IMG/VR virus record: IMGVR_UViG_3300036670_000311
Coordinates: 1-28,795 of that record
DNA from: a virus
Length of the DNA: 28,795 nucleotides
Direction: 5' to 3' (one strand)
Below the pieces are notes generated by a model. The model was not told where the DNA came from and ran no database searches. It saw only the letters and a program-made list of their open reading frames with translations. Position 1 is the stretch's first letter; every line of letters starts with the position of its first letter. A program made the translations under genes and the position numbers. Shown here piece after piece: positions 8,093 through 15,194 of this stretch.

Positions 8093-8105
8093 ATAGGACA
8101 AAAAA
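8093..8105 (-). promoter_or_regulatory. putative phage late promoter motif, copy 5
   Basis: The minus strand reads TTTTTTTGTCCTATT, about 55 bases upstream of the 80-aa gene's ATG. A downstream TATGTTTG on the same strand matches the Bacteroidota -7 box TAnnTTTG, so the region could hold two overlapping promoter signals. The site lies at the very edge of the repeat array that starts at 8111. Confidence 0.45.
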
Positions 8106-8110
8106 ATGCG

Positions 8111-8390
8111 TGTTGGAACCTTGGAACCCTAATTTTAAGTAAAAAAGGTTCAAGGTTCCAACATTTAGTTTAACTATTTGATTATTAGAACTGTAATTTC
8201 TTGAACCCTCTAAAAAACTGTTGGAACTTCTTGAACCAACCCCCAGAATGTTGGAACGCTATTTTTGTGGTTCAAGAAGTTCCAACAAAATAAGTAGTAT
8301 ATTATATAGATTAAATAAAGATAAGTGTTTAGTAATTAGATATATACTATAAAGAATATCTATAATGTTGGAACCATTGAACTCTTGAAC
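8111..8390. repeat. GTTGGAAC / TTGAACC repeat array with AT-rich tract (candidate origin)
   Basis: At least seven related sites occur in 280 bases. They are GTTGGAACCTTGGAACC (8111-8127), GGTTCAAGGTTCCAAC (8146-8161), TTCTTGAACC (8197-8206), GTTGGAACTTCTTGAACC (8219-8236), GTTGGAAC (8249-8256), GGTTCAAGAAGTTCCAAC (8268-8285) and GTTGGAAC…TTGAACC (8366-8390). The first two form an imperfect inverted pair, and 8219-8236 with 8268-8285 a perfect 18-bp one. Between 8286 and 8365 the DNA is almost pure A/T. Iteron-like sites plus an AT-rich tract directly downstream of the replication operon suggest a replication origin. An operator cluster for a phage regulator is the alternative. The whole gap 8106-8538 has no credible gene. 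Confidence 0.6.
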
Positions 8391-8460
8391 CAAAAACAAT
8401 GCTCATTTTTATTCTCTAAATGTTTTTTTAAAATAGGGGTGCGGGGATTTTGCAAAAAAA

Positions 8461-8488
8461 AACGCCAGAAGTTGAAAATTCTGGCGTT
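8461..8488. terminator. strong bidirectional terminator
   Basis: A perfect 10-bp stem AACGCCAGAA / TTCTGGCGTT around GTTGAAAA is flanked by A9 on the left and T5 on the right. It works for the leftward 80-aa gene at 8539-8781 and shields the repeat array from read-through. Confidence 0.88.
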
Positions 8489-8538
8489 TTTGATGATCTA
8501 TTGTTCAATGTTTCAATTTGCATTGACCTGGATGGTTT

Positions 8539-8781
8539 TTAATCGTTATCTGCAATAAACTTGCAACCAAACAAGCTAACTACTGTCCGGTTGTTTTTCG
8601 CTCCGTTATAGCTAATTTTATTGTCATTTGCATAATTCTGAATTGTTTTTAAATTCAAATACGGATTAATACGTTCTATGATTTGAACTAAATTTTCATT
8701 AGTAAGTTCACCTTTTTGCAAACATTTATAAATGTACTCTTCCACTTTTTGAACGTGTGTTTGGTTTTTCGTAAGGTTCAT
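8539..8781 (-). CDS. small protein with possible helix-turn-helix
   Basis: This 80-aa protein begins MNLTKNQTHVQKVEEYIYKC. Its second half (LNLKTIQNYANDNKISYNGAKNNRTVVSLFGCKFIADND) reads like the short Bacteroidota proteins in which a helix pair precedes a 'SYNGAKK…FG.KF..DND' end. That layout suggests a DNA-binding or adaptor protein, but it is not a confident family match. It ends 50 bases before the strong terminator at 8461-8488, and its start lies only 16 bases from the perfect inverted repeat at 8797-8815. It may therefore be the resident gene next to which the cassette-like module inserted. Confidence 0.6.
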   Translation of the reverse strand: MNLTKNQTHVQKVEEYIYKCLQKGELTNENLVQIIERINPYLNLKTIQNYANDNKISYNGAKNNRTVVSLFGCKFIADND

Positions 8782-8796
8782 TTTTTTGAATTTGTA

Positions 8797-8815
8797 TTAT
8801 AAGGTGTTGGCAGTA
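8797..8815. repeat. 19-bp inverted repeat bounding the cassette-like module (left end)
   Basis: TTATAAGGTGTTGGCAGTA here is the exact reverse complement of 10115-10133. It also shares GTTGGCAGTA with 9827-9836. It stands as a half-element: no matching left arm is visible further left. Confidence 0.8.
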
Positions 8816-8823
8816 ATTTGAAA

Positions 8824-9399
8824 ATGAGCATTAACCTACAAGATATACTTTCCGATACAGAAGATTATTTAGACAAATTAAAATCTGATTTAAAAGCAGT
8901 TAACATATCAAAAAGCCAAACTATTCAATTTAATTCAGTTGAATTTCGAAACTCTGAAATTTTAAATAGTAAGATAAAAAAAATTAATAGAAACGAATTT
9001 CCATTGATTTATACAATTGAATTAAAACAAAAAAAAATACTTCCGAATTTACTGCAAAACTTTGAACATTTTCACGAACAAAAAAAACTTAAAATAAAAA
9101 ATAAAGACAGAGTAAATGTTTCAAAATATAATAAAACAAATTCTAGTTTTTTATATGTTGGAAGTTCTATGACTGACTTTTATTCTCGAATAAAAAACCA
9201 TTTTGGAACAAGAGGGAAAAGAGTTTATAGTATGCATTTATCAAAATGGGACAATAATATTATTTACGATTTAATAATAAATACATATGAAATTAAGAGT
9301 TCTAATGAAACATTAACTGACCAAAAACTAATTGAATTAATAGAACAACAAGTTTGGGAATTATTACAACCAAATTTTGGAAAAAAAAGCGGACAATAA
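8824..9399 (+). CDS. GIY-YIG-like nuclease, cassette gene
   Basis: This 191-aa protein starts at ATG 8824; a TTG six bases earlier overlaps the repeat and is less likely. The C-terminal half matches the GIY-YIG nuclease layout: LIYTIEL (Y63, first strand), SSFLYVGSS (Y111, G113, the 'YIG' strand), FYSRIKNHFG (R122), IEQQVWELLQPNFGKKSG (E174 as metal ligand, N184). The N-terminal ~55 residues are helical and of unknown role. It is the only plus-strand gene in this area and is flanked by GTTGGCAGTA and TACTGCCAAC repeats, so it looks acquired and independent of the phage operons. It could be an anti-competitor nuclease, a homing-type enzyme or a defence protein. Catalytic activity is inferred from the spacing of the motifs. 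Confidence 0.7.
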   Translation: MSINLQDILSDTEDYLDKLKSDLKAVNISKSQTIQFNSVEFRNSEILNSKIKKINRNEFPLIYTIELKQKKILPNLLQNFEHFHEQKKLKIKNKDRVNVSKYNKTNSSFLYVGSSMTDFYSRIKNHFGTRGKRVYSMHLSKWDNNIIYDLIINTYEIKSSNETLTDQKLIELIEQQVWELLQPNFGKKSGQ

Positions 9400-9419
9400 A
9401 ATTTAAAAACATAAATTTG

Positions 9420-9689
9420 CGTGTTCTTTGAAATTGTGAGTTAACTTTTAAATTCATCTAAAAATGGAAATAAAAATTTACTTGCGAGTGACTGTATCGC
9501 TAAAGGTGTATCAACTTATTAAAGTTTTAATTTACGCCACACAGTTCGCTATGTTAGTTATTAACTAATGTTTAATGACTCATTAGGGCACATTCTAACT
9601 TTGAAAAGAGAATAGATTTTAGTTTGCCCTATTTGAGAGAAATAGTTCTCAACCTCACATTTCAAAGGATATTTTTTGAATAAAACACG
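9420..9689. other. structured non-coding region with long imperfect inverted repeat
   Basis: The 3' region of the nuclease cassette holds no good gene. Its ends pair: CGTGTT (9420-9425) with AACACG (9684-9689), and CTTTGAAAT-GTGAG (9426-9440) with CTCAC-ATTTCAAAG (9654-9667). Inside are AGGGCA…TGCCCT (about 9587-9630) and TGAGA…TCTCA (about 9643-9661). This suggests a folded RNA or ssDNA element. A 34-codon ATG frame (9464-9568) crosses it but has no support. Confidence 0.4.
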
Positions 9690-9698
9690 AATAAAAAC

Positions 9699-9836
9699 TA
9701 CTGCCAACACCGTATATAATTTATTGCTTGCTTCTCGCCTACTTACGAAAATCCTCGCGGATTTTCTATTCAGTTTTTATTTACTAAATTAGTTGTTTAA
9801 CCACGCAACAAACCATATACAACAACGTTGGCAGTA
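9699..9836. repeat. attC-like palindromic element between the two cassette genes
   Basis: This 138-base imperfect palindrome has ends TACTGCCAAC (9699-9708) and GTTGGCAGTA (9827-9836). The next inner blocks also pair: GTATAT with ATATAC and TTTATTGCTTG with its near-complement, with a few extra bases on the right arm (ACC versus AACAAC). The centre is a hairpin GAAAATCC-TCGC-GGATTTTC (9747-9766). Long folded arms with unpaired extra bases, placed between short genes, recall integron attC sites. However, the conserved ends are GCCAAC/GTTGGC, not the canonical RYYYAAC/GTTRRRY. I recall similar elements scattered in other Bacteroidota genomes but cannot check this. Confidence 0.6.
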
Positions 9837-9853
9837 ATTAGAGCCAGGTACTT

Positions 9854-10084
9854 TTAACGAGCAATTACAGTATTGTGTTTTAGTATATTGTGCTGTTCAA
9901 AAATTTGTCCTATGGAAAAAACATCCTGTATATCTCCAAACTCTAAATCAATATAATATGAGTATTTTAATTCTTCTGCAATCTTATAAGTTCCCGAAAA
10001 CATTTCTTCACATACTTCTTTAAAAACATCTAAATCCTCCTTACCTACAATAATTCTACCTTTTAACTTCTCTTTAATTTCCAT
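9854..10084 (-). CDS. 76-aa orphan protein in a cassette-like unit
   Basis: This small acidic protein (MEIKEKLKGRIIVGKEDLDVFKEVCEEMF…) is the only gene between two palindromic elements (9699-9836 and 10115-10250) and runs on the opposite strand to the nuclease. It has alternating strands and a helix with no recognised family or membrane segment. Its isolation, flanked on both sides by TACTGCCAAC / GTTGGCAGTA sequences, supports transfer as a unit. Function unknown; an immunity, toxin or small defence protein would fit a cassette but nothing in the sequence shows it. Confidence 0.55.
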   Translation of the reverse strand: MEIKEKLKGRIIVGKEDLDVFKEVCEEMFSGTYKIAEELKYSYYIDLEFGDIQDVFSIGQIFEQHNILKHNTVIAR

Positions 10085-10114
10085 ATAAATTCAATTTAAT
10101 AATTAATAATTAAC

Positions 10115-10250
10115 TACTGCCAACACCTTATAAAATTAATAGCTAGGCAGTGTTTAACTATTAATTATGTTCTTATTTATTTGCTTATCGCTTAACTATT
10201 GGTAAGTGCTTATTTATACGCTACAAATCTTATAAATGAAACGTTGGCAA
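10115..10250. repeat. attC-like palindromic element, right end of the module
   Basis: The left arm is TACTGCCAACACCTTATAA (10115-10133), which pairs with TTATAAATGAAACGTTGGC on the right arm (GTTGGC starts at 10243). Inner blocks ATTAATAGC and GCTACAAAT also pair. As in the 9699-9836 element, the right arm carries extra unpaired bases between GTTGGC and the next stem. The region 10085-10268 holds no gene. Confidence 0.6.
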
Positions 10251-10268
10251 CAAATAAATGCTACAACT

Positions 10269-10559
10269 TTACATTTTAAAATCCTTATGAATAAAAACCC
10301 TGTTGTCTTTTAAAAAAACACTAATATCTGCCATATTGGTATGTTCTCTTATAAAGTAGCATTTGGCTTCAATTGTATCTGTTTTAAAAGATTTTAACCA
10401 GATAGGTAAATTTAATTTTCGTTTATAAACCGGTACATATTCTTCTCCTGGCAACTCTTTGTAAAAGTCTATTTCTTTTAAATCATTGGCAGTCGCCAAA
10501 ACCAATTCCAATTCTATTTTTATAGTTTCAATCTCTAATTCTAAAGGTAGTACACACAT
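10269..10559 (-). CDS. small protein downstream of the primase
   Basis: This 96-aa protein (MCVLPLELEIETIKIELELVL…) lies 11 bases after the stop of the primase-ATPase, so it is the last gene of the replication operon. The N-terminus is a run of alternating Glu/Ile residues, and the remainder is beta-like with a Lys/Phe-rich end. No domain is recognised. Co-transcription with replication genes suggests an early function. The attC-like element at 10115-10250 begins just after it. Confidence 0.6.
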   Translation of the reverse strand: MCVLPLELEIETIKIELELVLATANDLKEIDFYKELPGEEYVPVYKRKLNLPIWLKSFKTDTIEAKCYFIREHTNMADISVFLKDNRVFIHKDFKM

Positions 10560-10570
10560 GTTTTTTAGTT

Positions 10571-13500
10571 TTAAAATGGTAAATCTTCATCTTCTTTGGG
10601 TGATTTTGCCTCTTTAGAAGCTTCATCATTACTAGCTTTAGGCAAAGGGTCTAATGAAATAATATTATTCCTTTTCATTGCTTCATAGTCAAAAGCGTAG
10701 CAAGAAGAAGAACCTCCGTTTTTAAAATATTTGCCTTTTACTAAGCCAATAAAATACGTTCTACTTTTAAAATAGTTTCTTAAAGTAGTTTCGCCAATTG
10801 GTTGAATTCCTTCTCTTTTGGTGCATTCTTTTGTGTAATCTTGATGAACCGAATTTAAACGCAAATACAAAATTTCTTTCATTTCTGTATTTCTGTAAAC
10901 TTCTGTTTTCTTTTGAGAACCAATTGTTTTTACTTCTGGATTGCTATCTATAATAAATTGAAATCCTTCTGATATAAAACGGTGTTCATACATCCATTGT
11001 AAAATATTCCAGAATTCGGTTAATCCGTTAGAATCTTGAATTGCTTCACTATTTTCAATGATCCCTTCAATAGATTGTTTAAAAATTGCTTCGTAGCTAA
11101 AAGGAAAAGTAATTCTACTTTCTAAAATTTTATACGTAATTAATAAAACCGCATAATTACCAAGAATACGTTCTTCATATTCCTGCTCTTTGCCAGGTGT
11201 ATCAAACACTTCTTTTAATTCTCTTACAACTTCATTGTAGGTTTTGCCAATAGCATCTTCAAATAATTGTCTGTGCTCAATTACTTCTAAAATTAAGGAG
11301 CTTAAACCTGCTGTACTTGAATTCATCAATTTTGTAAAATTGGCTCTTTGTTCGCTTGTTTTATTACCTAAAGGAAACTGTAAAGAAATCAATCTACTTT
11401 GCAATGAGTTATCATCTCTAGTAGGTAGGTATTGGCCAGCGATATAGATAGAACAGTTTATCTTATCGGTTTTGGTTCTATTGTCATTCGTGGCCATACC
11501 TTTTTCCCTACCCATTCCTTGATGTGCTCCTTTCATTGCCTGGAACATTTTTTCGTCTAAGCGATCATGGTATTCATCTAAAAATACAGTTGTGTTTTTT
11601 GTTCTTGATAATCTTCTTGAAAAACCTACTAAAGTGGATGTATTTAACTCCAGAGCATCCAAATTATAAAAAAAGAAATTTTGTAATACTTTACCAAAAG
11701 CAGATTTTCCAGAACCTTTTTCGCCAAAACCACCAAGCAAAGGAAAAAAATCATAGTTGGTTAAAAACAAATCTCTAAACAAGGTTGCAAAATTAAACAG
11801 GATGCCAATTCTGCCCTTTTCTTCAAAAACAGTAAGAAACTGTTCCATCCAATTTTGTAAGGTAATAGGCGCCTTCTTATAGATAAATTTTCTATCATTT
11901 TCGTAAGGATCATCTCCATCTTGATTTTTTACGTGCATTGCAGAATATGCAGGCGAATAATAATATTCTACTTTTTCGTTGTATTCATCTTCTTCTGCAG
12001 TATCAACACCTTCTAAGTGAATGATGCCATATTTGTTTACTTCTCTAAATTTATCCTTCCAATAAACGCCATTTGCAAAAGCAAAGAATCCTTTACCGTT
12101 CCAACCCATATTTTGAAGTTCTAAGGCTGTATTAAATTCTCTAAGAATTTTTTGCGCTAATAAATCAAATTCAGAAGTAGAAGTTCCCGATAAAAAAATA
12201 AAATATCCTAAACGTATCAATTGCTTTTTAAAGTCAGAAAAATTAACAAAAGAATCAGATTCTAAATCAATCAATTGTTTTTGGTTGTTCATATTGGTAA
12301 CCTCACAAAGGCGTTTATTGTCCTTTTTACCTTTGATGTGAAACAAAGGCGTAATCTTAAATTGCGTGCCTTGGTAAAAGCCATTTCCTTTTGTAAAATG
12401 GTAGCTATTGCCAACAATGCAAAAACGATCTTTTAAAAATTGTTCTTGGTCCGCTCCTTTAGGTAGTCCTAAAGTGTCTTTAGATATTCCTTTGCCTCCA
12501 GAAGCTGCTTCAATTTCGCTTTGTCTTGCAATCGTTAATTCTGATATTTGATGTTTTAAAACTCTTTGCGATTGTTTTAAAACTTTTGCTGCAACCTTTA
12601 CATAGGCATCTTGCACAACTGTATTTGTAATTTTAAACAAAAGAGCTGCAGTTTCGGTAACTACTTTTGCAATTGCATGCGGATCATCTTCTGCTTCTTT
12701 TTGCAATTTGTACAAATACCATTCTATGGCATCAATTCTGTATTCTTCTATATAAGCAGGAACGTTAATTTGGCCACGTGCAAATTCATCTGGATCTGTA
12801 TCTTCATCCAAAGGAACAATTGAAACTCTAAAACCATGTTTTATTAAAATTTCTAAATCTCTAATTGATGCTTTTACCCCGGCAACATCGCCATCTCTAA
12901 ATAAAATTACATGGTCGCAAATTCTTTTTAATTTCTTTGCTTGTATTTCTGTTAATGCGGTGCCACAAGTAGCAATGGTTTGTGTAGCTTCTTTTTGATG
13001 CATTGTAATTACATCTGTATATCCTTCACATAAAATGGCGAATCCGCTTTTTGCAATACTTCTTTTTGCTAAATTATAGCCATACAAATTTTCTTCTTTT
13101 TTGTATAATTCTGTTTCTGCACCATTTAAATACTTAGCATATTTATTAAATTCTTCTCCGTTTTGTCTACGCCCACCAAAAGAAATAGTGTCTCCGTTTT
13201 TGTTGCAAATAGGAAACATGATTCTTTCTTTGTAAAAGTCATAGGTTTTATTATTATCAGATTTACAAACGCCAATATTAACACCTGCAGCTAGTTTGGC
13301 ATTGTCTATTAAAGCAGTTGTAATTTCGTTGGTTGCAAAAGCAAAACCAATATTAAATTCTATTAAAATAGAATCATCATACCCAAGATTTGCAATGTGT
13401 TTTTTGGCCCAATGATTTGCAGGTAAATTTCTAAAATTTTGATGGTATTTTTTAGCGATATTATTTGCCAAACCAACTAAAGAAGTTTGTTGCTTAATGG

Positions 13501-13816
13501 CTTGTTTCACTTCTTCGGATTGAATTTCTTCTTCTAAAATAATGTTACAAATACCAGCAATTGTTTTTACAGCTTCAATAAATTCGCATTTATCAACCTC
13601 CATTACAAACTTTAAAGCATCGCCTCCAATACCAGTTCCAAAACATTTAAAAATTTCTTTGGTTGGTGAAACGCTTAAGCTTGCTGTTTTTTCATCCTTA
13701 AAAGGAGATTTACAAAAATAGTTTGCGCCTTTTTTGGTTAAATCTTTGCAATAATGGCTTACAACTGTAACAATATCTGCTTCTCTTACTCTGTCTATTG
13801 ATTGTTTAGTGTACAT
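10571..13816 (-). CDS. DnaG-type primase fused to a replicative ATPase/helicase domain
   Basis: This 1081-aa replication protein has three parts. Residues 1-95 correspond to the CHC2 zinc domain of DnaG, but its ligands are degenerate: the usual CPFH is SPFK (with C35 just before) and CFGCG is CFGTG (C58 kept). Residues ~110-350 are the primase core, with TOPRIM acids in LCEGYTDV (E264) and LFRDGDVAG (D308, D310) and the DPDEF motif (341-345). Residues ~450-900 are a phage helicase-type ATPase with Walker A GEKGSGKS (698-705), Walker B TVFLDE (743-748) and an arginine-rich sensor near SLQSRLISLQFP. The C-terminus ends in acidic DEDLPF, like an SSB tail. It follows the small early genes and overlaps the zinc-ribbon gene by 11 bases. 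Confidence 0.92.
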   Translation of the reverse strand: MYTKQSIDRVREADIVTVVSHYCKDLTKKGANYFCKSPFKDEKTASLSVSPTKEIFKCFGTGIGGDALKFVMEVDKCEFIEAVKTIAGICNIILEEEIQSEEVKQAIKQQTSLVGLANNIAKKYHQNFRNLPANHWAKKHIANLGYDDSILIEFNIGFAFATNEITTALIDNAKLAAGVNIGVCKSDNNKTYDFYKERIMFPICNKNGDTISFGGRRQNGEEFNKYAKYLNGAETELYKKEENLYGYNLAKRSIAKSGFAILCEGYTDVITMHQKEATQTIATCGTALTEIQAKKLKRICDHVILFRDGDVAGVKASIRDLEILIKHGFRVSIVPLDEDTDPDEFARGQINVPAYIEEYRIDAIEWYLYKLQKEAEDDPHAIAKVVTETAALLFKITNTVVQDAYVKVAAKVLKQSQRVLKHQISELTIARQSEIEAASGGKGISKDTLGLPKGADQEQFLKDRFCIVGNSYHFTKGNGFYQGTQFKITPLFHIKGKKDNKRLCEVTNMNNQKQLIDLESDSFVNFSDFKKQLIRLGYFIFLSGTSTSEFDLLAQKILREFNTALELQNMGWNGKGFFAFANGVYWKDKFREVNKYGIIHLEGVDTAEEDEYNEKVEYYYSPAYSAMHVKNQDGDDPYENDRKFIYKKAPITLQNWMEQFLTVFEEKGRIGILFNFATLFRDLFLTNYDFFPLLGGFGEKGSGKSAFGKVLQNFFFYNLDALELNTSTLVGFSRRLSRTKNTTVFLDEYHDRLDEKMFQAMKGAHQGMGREKGMATNDNRTKTDKINCSIYIAGQYLPTRDDNSLQSRLISLQFPLGNKTSEQRANFTKLMNSSTAGLSSLILEVIEHRQLFEDAIGKTYNEVVRELKEVFDTPGKEQEYEERILGNYAVLLITYKILESRITFPFSYEAIFKQSIEGIIENSEAIQDSNGLTEFWNILQWMYEHRFISEGFQFIIDSNPEVKTIGSQKKTEVYRNTEMKEILYLRLNSVHQDYTKECTKREGIQPIGETTLRNYFKSRTYFIGLVKGKYFKNGGSSSCYAFDYEAMKRNNIISLDPLPKASNDEASKEAKSPKEDEDLPF

Positions 13817-14057
13817 GTATTGCAGTTTTTTTTATTTTTATTGTTTGATGATGATAATAAGTATATGAGATATTAAAATCGGATCCATGGCAGCTTCTAC
13901 AAACTTTTATTCTGTCTGGATAATTAAGAACAGAAAAATCTAAATGTTTTACAGAAAATTGCTTTTTAACACCAACTATAATTCTATTGATAAAAGTTGT
14001 ATTGCAGTTTTTGCAACTGTAACTTACTTTTAGGTGTTTGCGAATTTTCTTACACAT
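13806..14057 (-). CDS. small zinc-ribbon protein
   Basis: This 83-aa basic protein has two CxxC knuckles, CKNC (15-18) and CRSC (53-56), about 35 residues apart, as in zinc ribbons. The end is His-rich (YYHHQTIKIKKTAIHVH). It overlaps the primase start by 11 bases and the upstream 69-aa gene by 28, so it is tightly coupled to replication. Because the adjoining primase has lost most of its own zinc ligands, a zinc-ribbon partner that helps template recognition is an attractive but unproved idea. Confidence 0.65.
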   Translation of the reverse strand: MCKKIRKHLKVSYSCKNCNTTFINRIIVGVKKQFSVKHLDFSVLNYPDRIKVCRSCHGSDFNISYTYYHHQTIKIKKTAIHVH

Positions 14058-14239
14058 TTTTTTTTGTATTTATTAAAATATTCTTCAACTGTTTTTGGTT
14101 CTCTGTCTGGGTTTTCAAAAACTTGCAGTTGCTGTATTTCATTAACCAGTTGATAAGCTGTAACTCTATAAACATTCTGCGCCATTAACTGTGATACCAT
14201 TTGCTCTTTGGGTGTCAATTTTTCTAAGTTGGTGCTCAT
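14030..14239 (-). CDS. small early protein
   Basis: This 69-aa helical, charged protein (MSTNLEKLTPKEQMVSQLMAQNV…) is not a recognised family. It overlaps the zinc-ribbon gene by 28 bases and the upstream 74-aa gene by 74. A later start (M14 or M19) would shrink the upstream overlap, but the N-terminal sequence reads well in this frame. It is part of the leftward early operon. Confidence 0.5.
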   Translation of the reverse strand: MSTNLEKLTPKEQMVSQLMAQNVYRVTAYQLVNEIQQLQVFENPDREPKTVEEYFNKYKKKCVRKFANT

Positions 14240-14390
14240 AGCTATTTATTTTTTCTTGGTAATAGTTTAATAATTGCTTTCTTTTTTCTTCATGGTTCGC
14301 ATAATTAGCATCATCCTTTAATAGAGCTTCTTTTGCTCTGGTAAATCTGTCTAAATGTCTTACAACATAATCTTCTCCTTGTCTGTTCAT
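14166..14390 (-). CDS. small coiled-coil early protein
   Basis: This 74-aa, highly charged helical protein (DRFTRAKEALLKDD…EEKRKQLLNYYQEKINSYEHQLRKID) very likely forms a coiled coil over residues 15-60. It begins 5 bases after the HTH protein's stop and overlaps the next gene by an unusual 74 bases. Function unknown; early operon. Confidence 0.55.
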   Translation of the reverse strand: MNRQGEDYVVRHLDRFTRAKEALLKDDANYANHEEKRKQLLNYYQEKINSYEHQLRKIDTQRANGITVNGAECL

Positions 14391-14395
14391 AGCAA

Positions 14396-14983
14396 TTATA
14401 TTACGTTTTGATCTTTAGCCTTTAATACTAAAGCTGTTTTGGTTTGTGTACTGGTATGGTTAAAAAGTTGGCGCTTTAATGCATCGTAATGAGAATGACA
14501 AACTCCAATTGCATCTGCTATTACAGCATCTTTATGATCATCTGCAATCATATCTATGATTACCAAATCTCTTGGTGTTAAAATGTATCTATCAATGGTA
14601 ATATCTTTTCCGTTCCATAATAAAGAAGGGCAGTTTCTCTTGTCTCTAAAGTTTTCGCTGTTAGAAAGTTTACCGTTTTTAATGTCTGGCGTTGTGTCTA
14701 GATCACCCCACATGTAGTAAGTAAAAAGCTCTACTTGATCTCTAAGCTCTCTATGAATATTAGAACAAAACATTATTGCTTTTGGCGTTTGTAAATATTC
14801 TTTTTTTAGTAAACTGTAATATTCAGAAGGCAACTCTGTAAAAAAGTGAATGCAACCGTTTTGCATCCATAAAGTTTTTTTTGTTTCTCTATTACCAAAA
14901 AACTCAATGTTGTTATCCGAAGGAAATAAACCTGCAATTTTTTGAGGTGTAAAATTTTGATTACTTTTGTAATTGTTAATCAT
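14396..14983 (-). CDS. protein with C-terminal LuxR/GerE-type helix-turn-helix
   Basis: This 195-aa protein's last ~55 residues (135-190) follow the LuxR/GerE DNA-binding pattern: LTPRDLVIIDMIADDHKDA, then VIADAIGVCHSHYDALKRQL, with the LTPR start and the recognition helix in place. The first 130 residues are mixed, with aromatic-rich helices, and are unlike a receiver or autoinducer domain. In the middle of the early operon it is probably a transcription regulator of phage genes, for example switching to late expression, or a replication-associated DNA-binding protein. The domain assignment is reasonably firm; the target is unknown. Confidence 0.6.
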   Translation of the reverse strand: MINNYKSNQNFTPQKIAGLFPSDNNIEFFGNRETKKTLWMQNGCIHFFTELPSEYYSLLKKEYLQTPKAIMFCSNIHRELRDQVELFTYYMWGDLDTTPDIKNGKLSNSENFRDKRNCPSLLWNGKDITIDRYILTPRDLVIIDMIADDHKDAVIADAIGVCHSHYDALKRQLFNHTSTQTKTALVLKAKDQNVI

Positions 14984-15010
14984 TGCTTTAAAATTTAGTG
15001 ATTAATTAAT

Positions 15011-15193
15011 TTAAGAATCGATTGTTATAGCAATCGATTTTTTTTGTTTGTAACTATCTATAAACTGATGTGCCTTTTGTACTACAATTTTTCTATAATC
15101 GTCTTTGTTTATTATTACATTTTTGCAATAGATATAAAAATGAGCCGGTGTAAAGCTTTCTTTAATGGCGTTAAATTTTGTTAGTGTAGCCAT
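15011..15193 (-). CDS. 60-aa basic early protein
   Basis: I place the start at ATG 15191-15193 (MATLTKFNAIKESFTPAHFY…), one base after the SSB-like gene's stop. A longer reading from 15271 would overlap that gene by 77 bases with an odd Lys/Arg-rich N-terminus. The protein is basic, with Tyr/Phe-rich segments and a Lys-rich C-terminal helix. Not recognised. It is co-transcribed with replication genes. Confidence 0.55.
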   Translation of the reverse strand: MATLTKFNAIKESFTPAHFYIYCKNVIINKDDYRKIVVQKAHQFIDSYKQKKSIAITIDS

Positions 15194-15194
15194 A

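Noticed and set aside
8039-8101. TTG-start extension of the 80-aa gene
   Set aside because: It begins inside the late-motif copy and covers a TATGTTTG promoter box.
8111-8390. CRISPR array
   Set aside because: The repeats are short, occur on both strands, vary in length and have irregular spacing; no cas genes are near.
9464-9568. 34-codon plus-strand ORF in the structured cassette region
   Set aside because: Its sequence is low-information, crosses the inverted-repeat region, and nothing supports translation.
9699-10250. Classical integron
   Set aside because: There is no integron integrase or attI in the window, and the palindrome ends do not match the RYYYAAC/GTTRRRY core, so only attC-like is claimed.
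8797-10250. Retron or insertion sequence
   Set aside because: There is no reverse transcriptase or transposase frame in the module; the only enzyme is the GIY-YIG-like protein.
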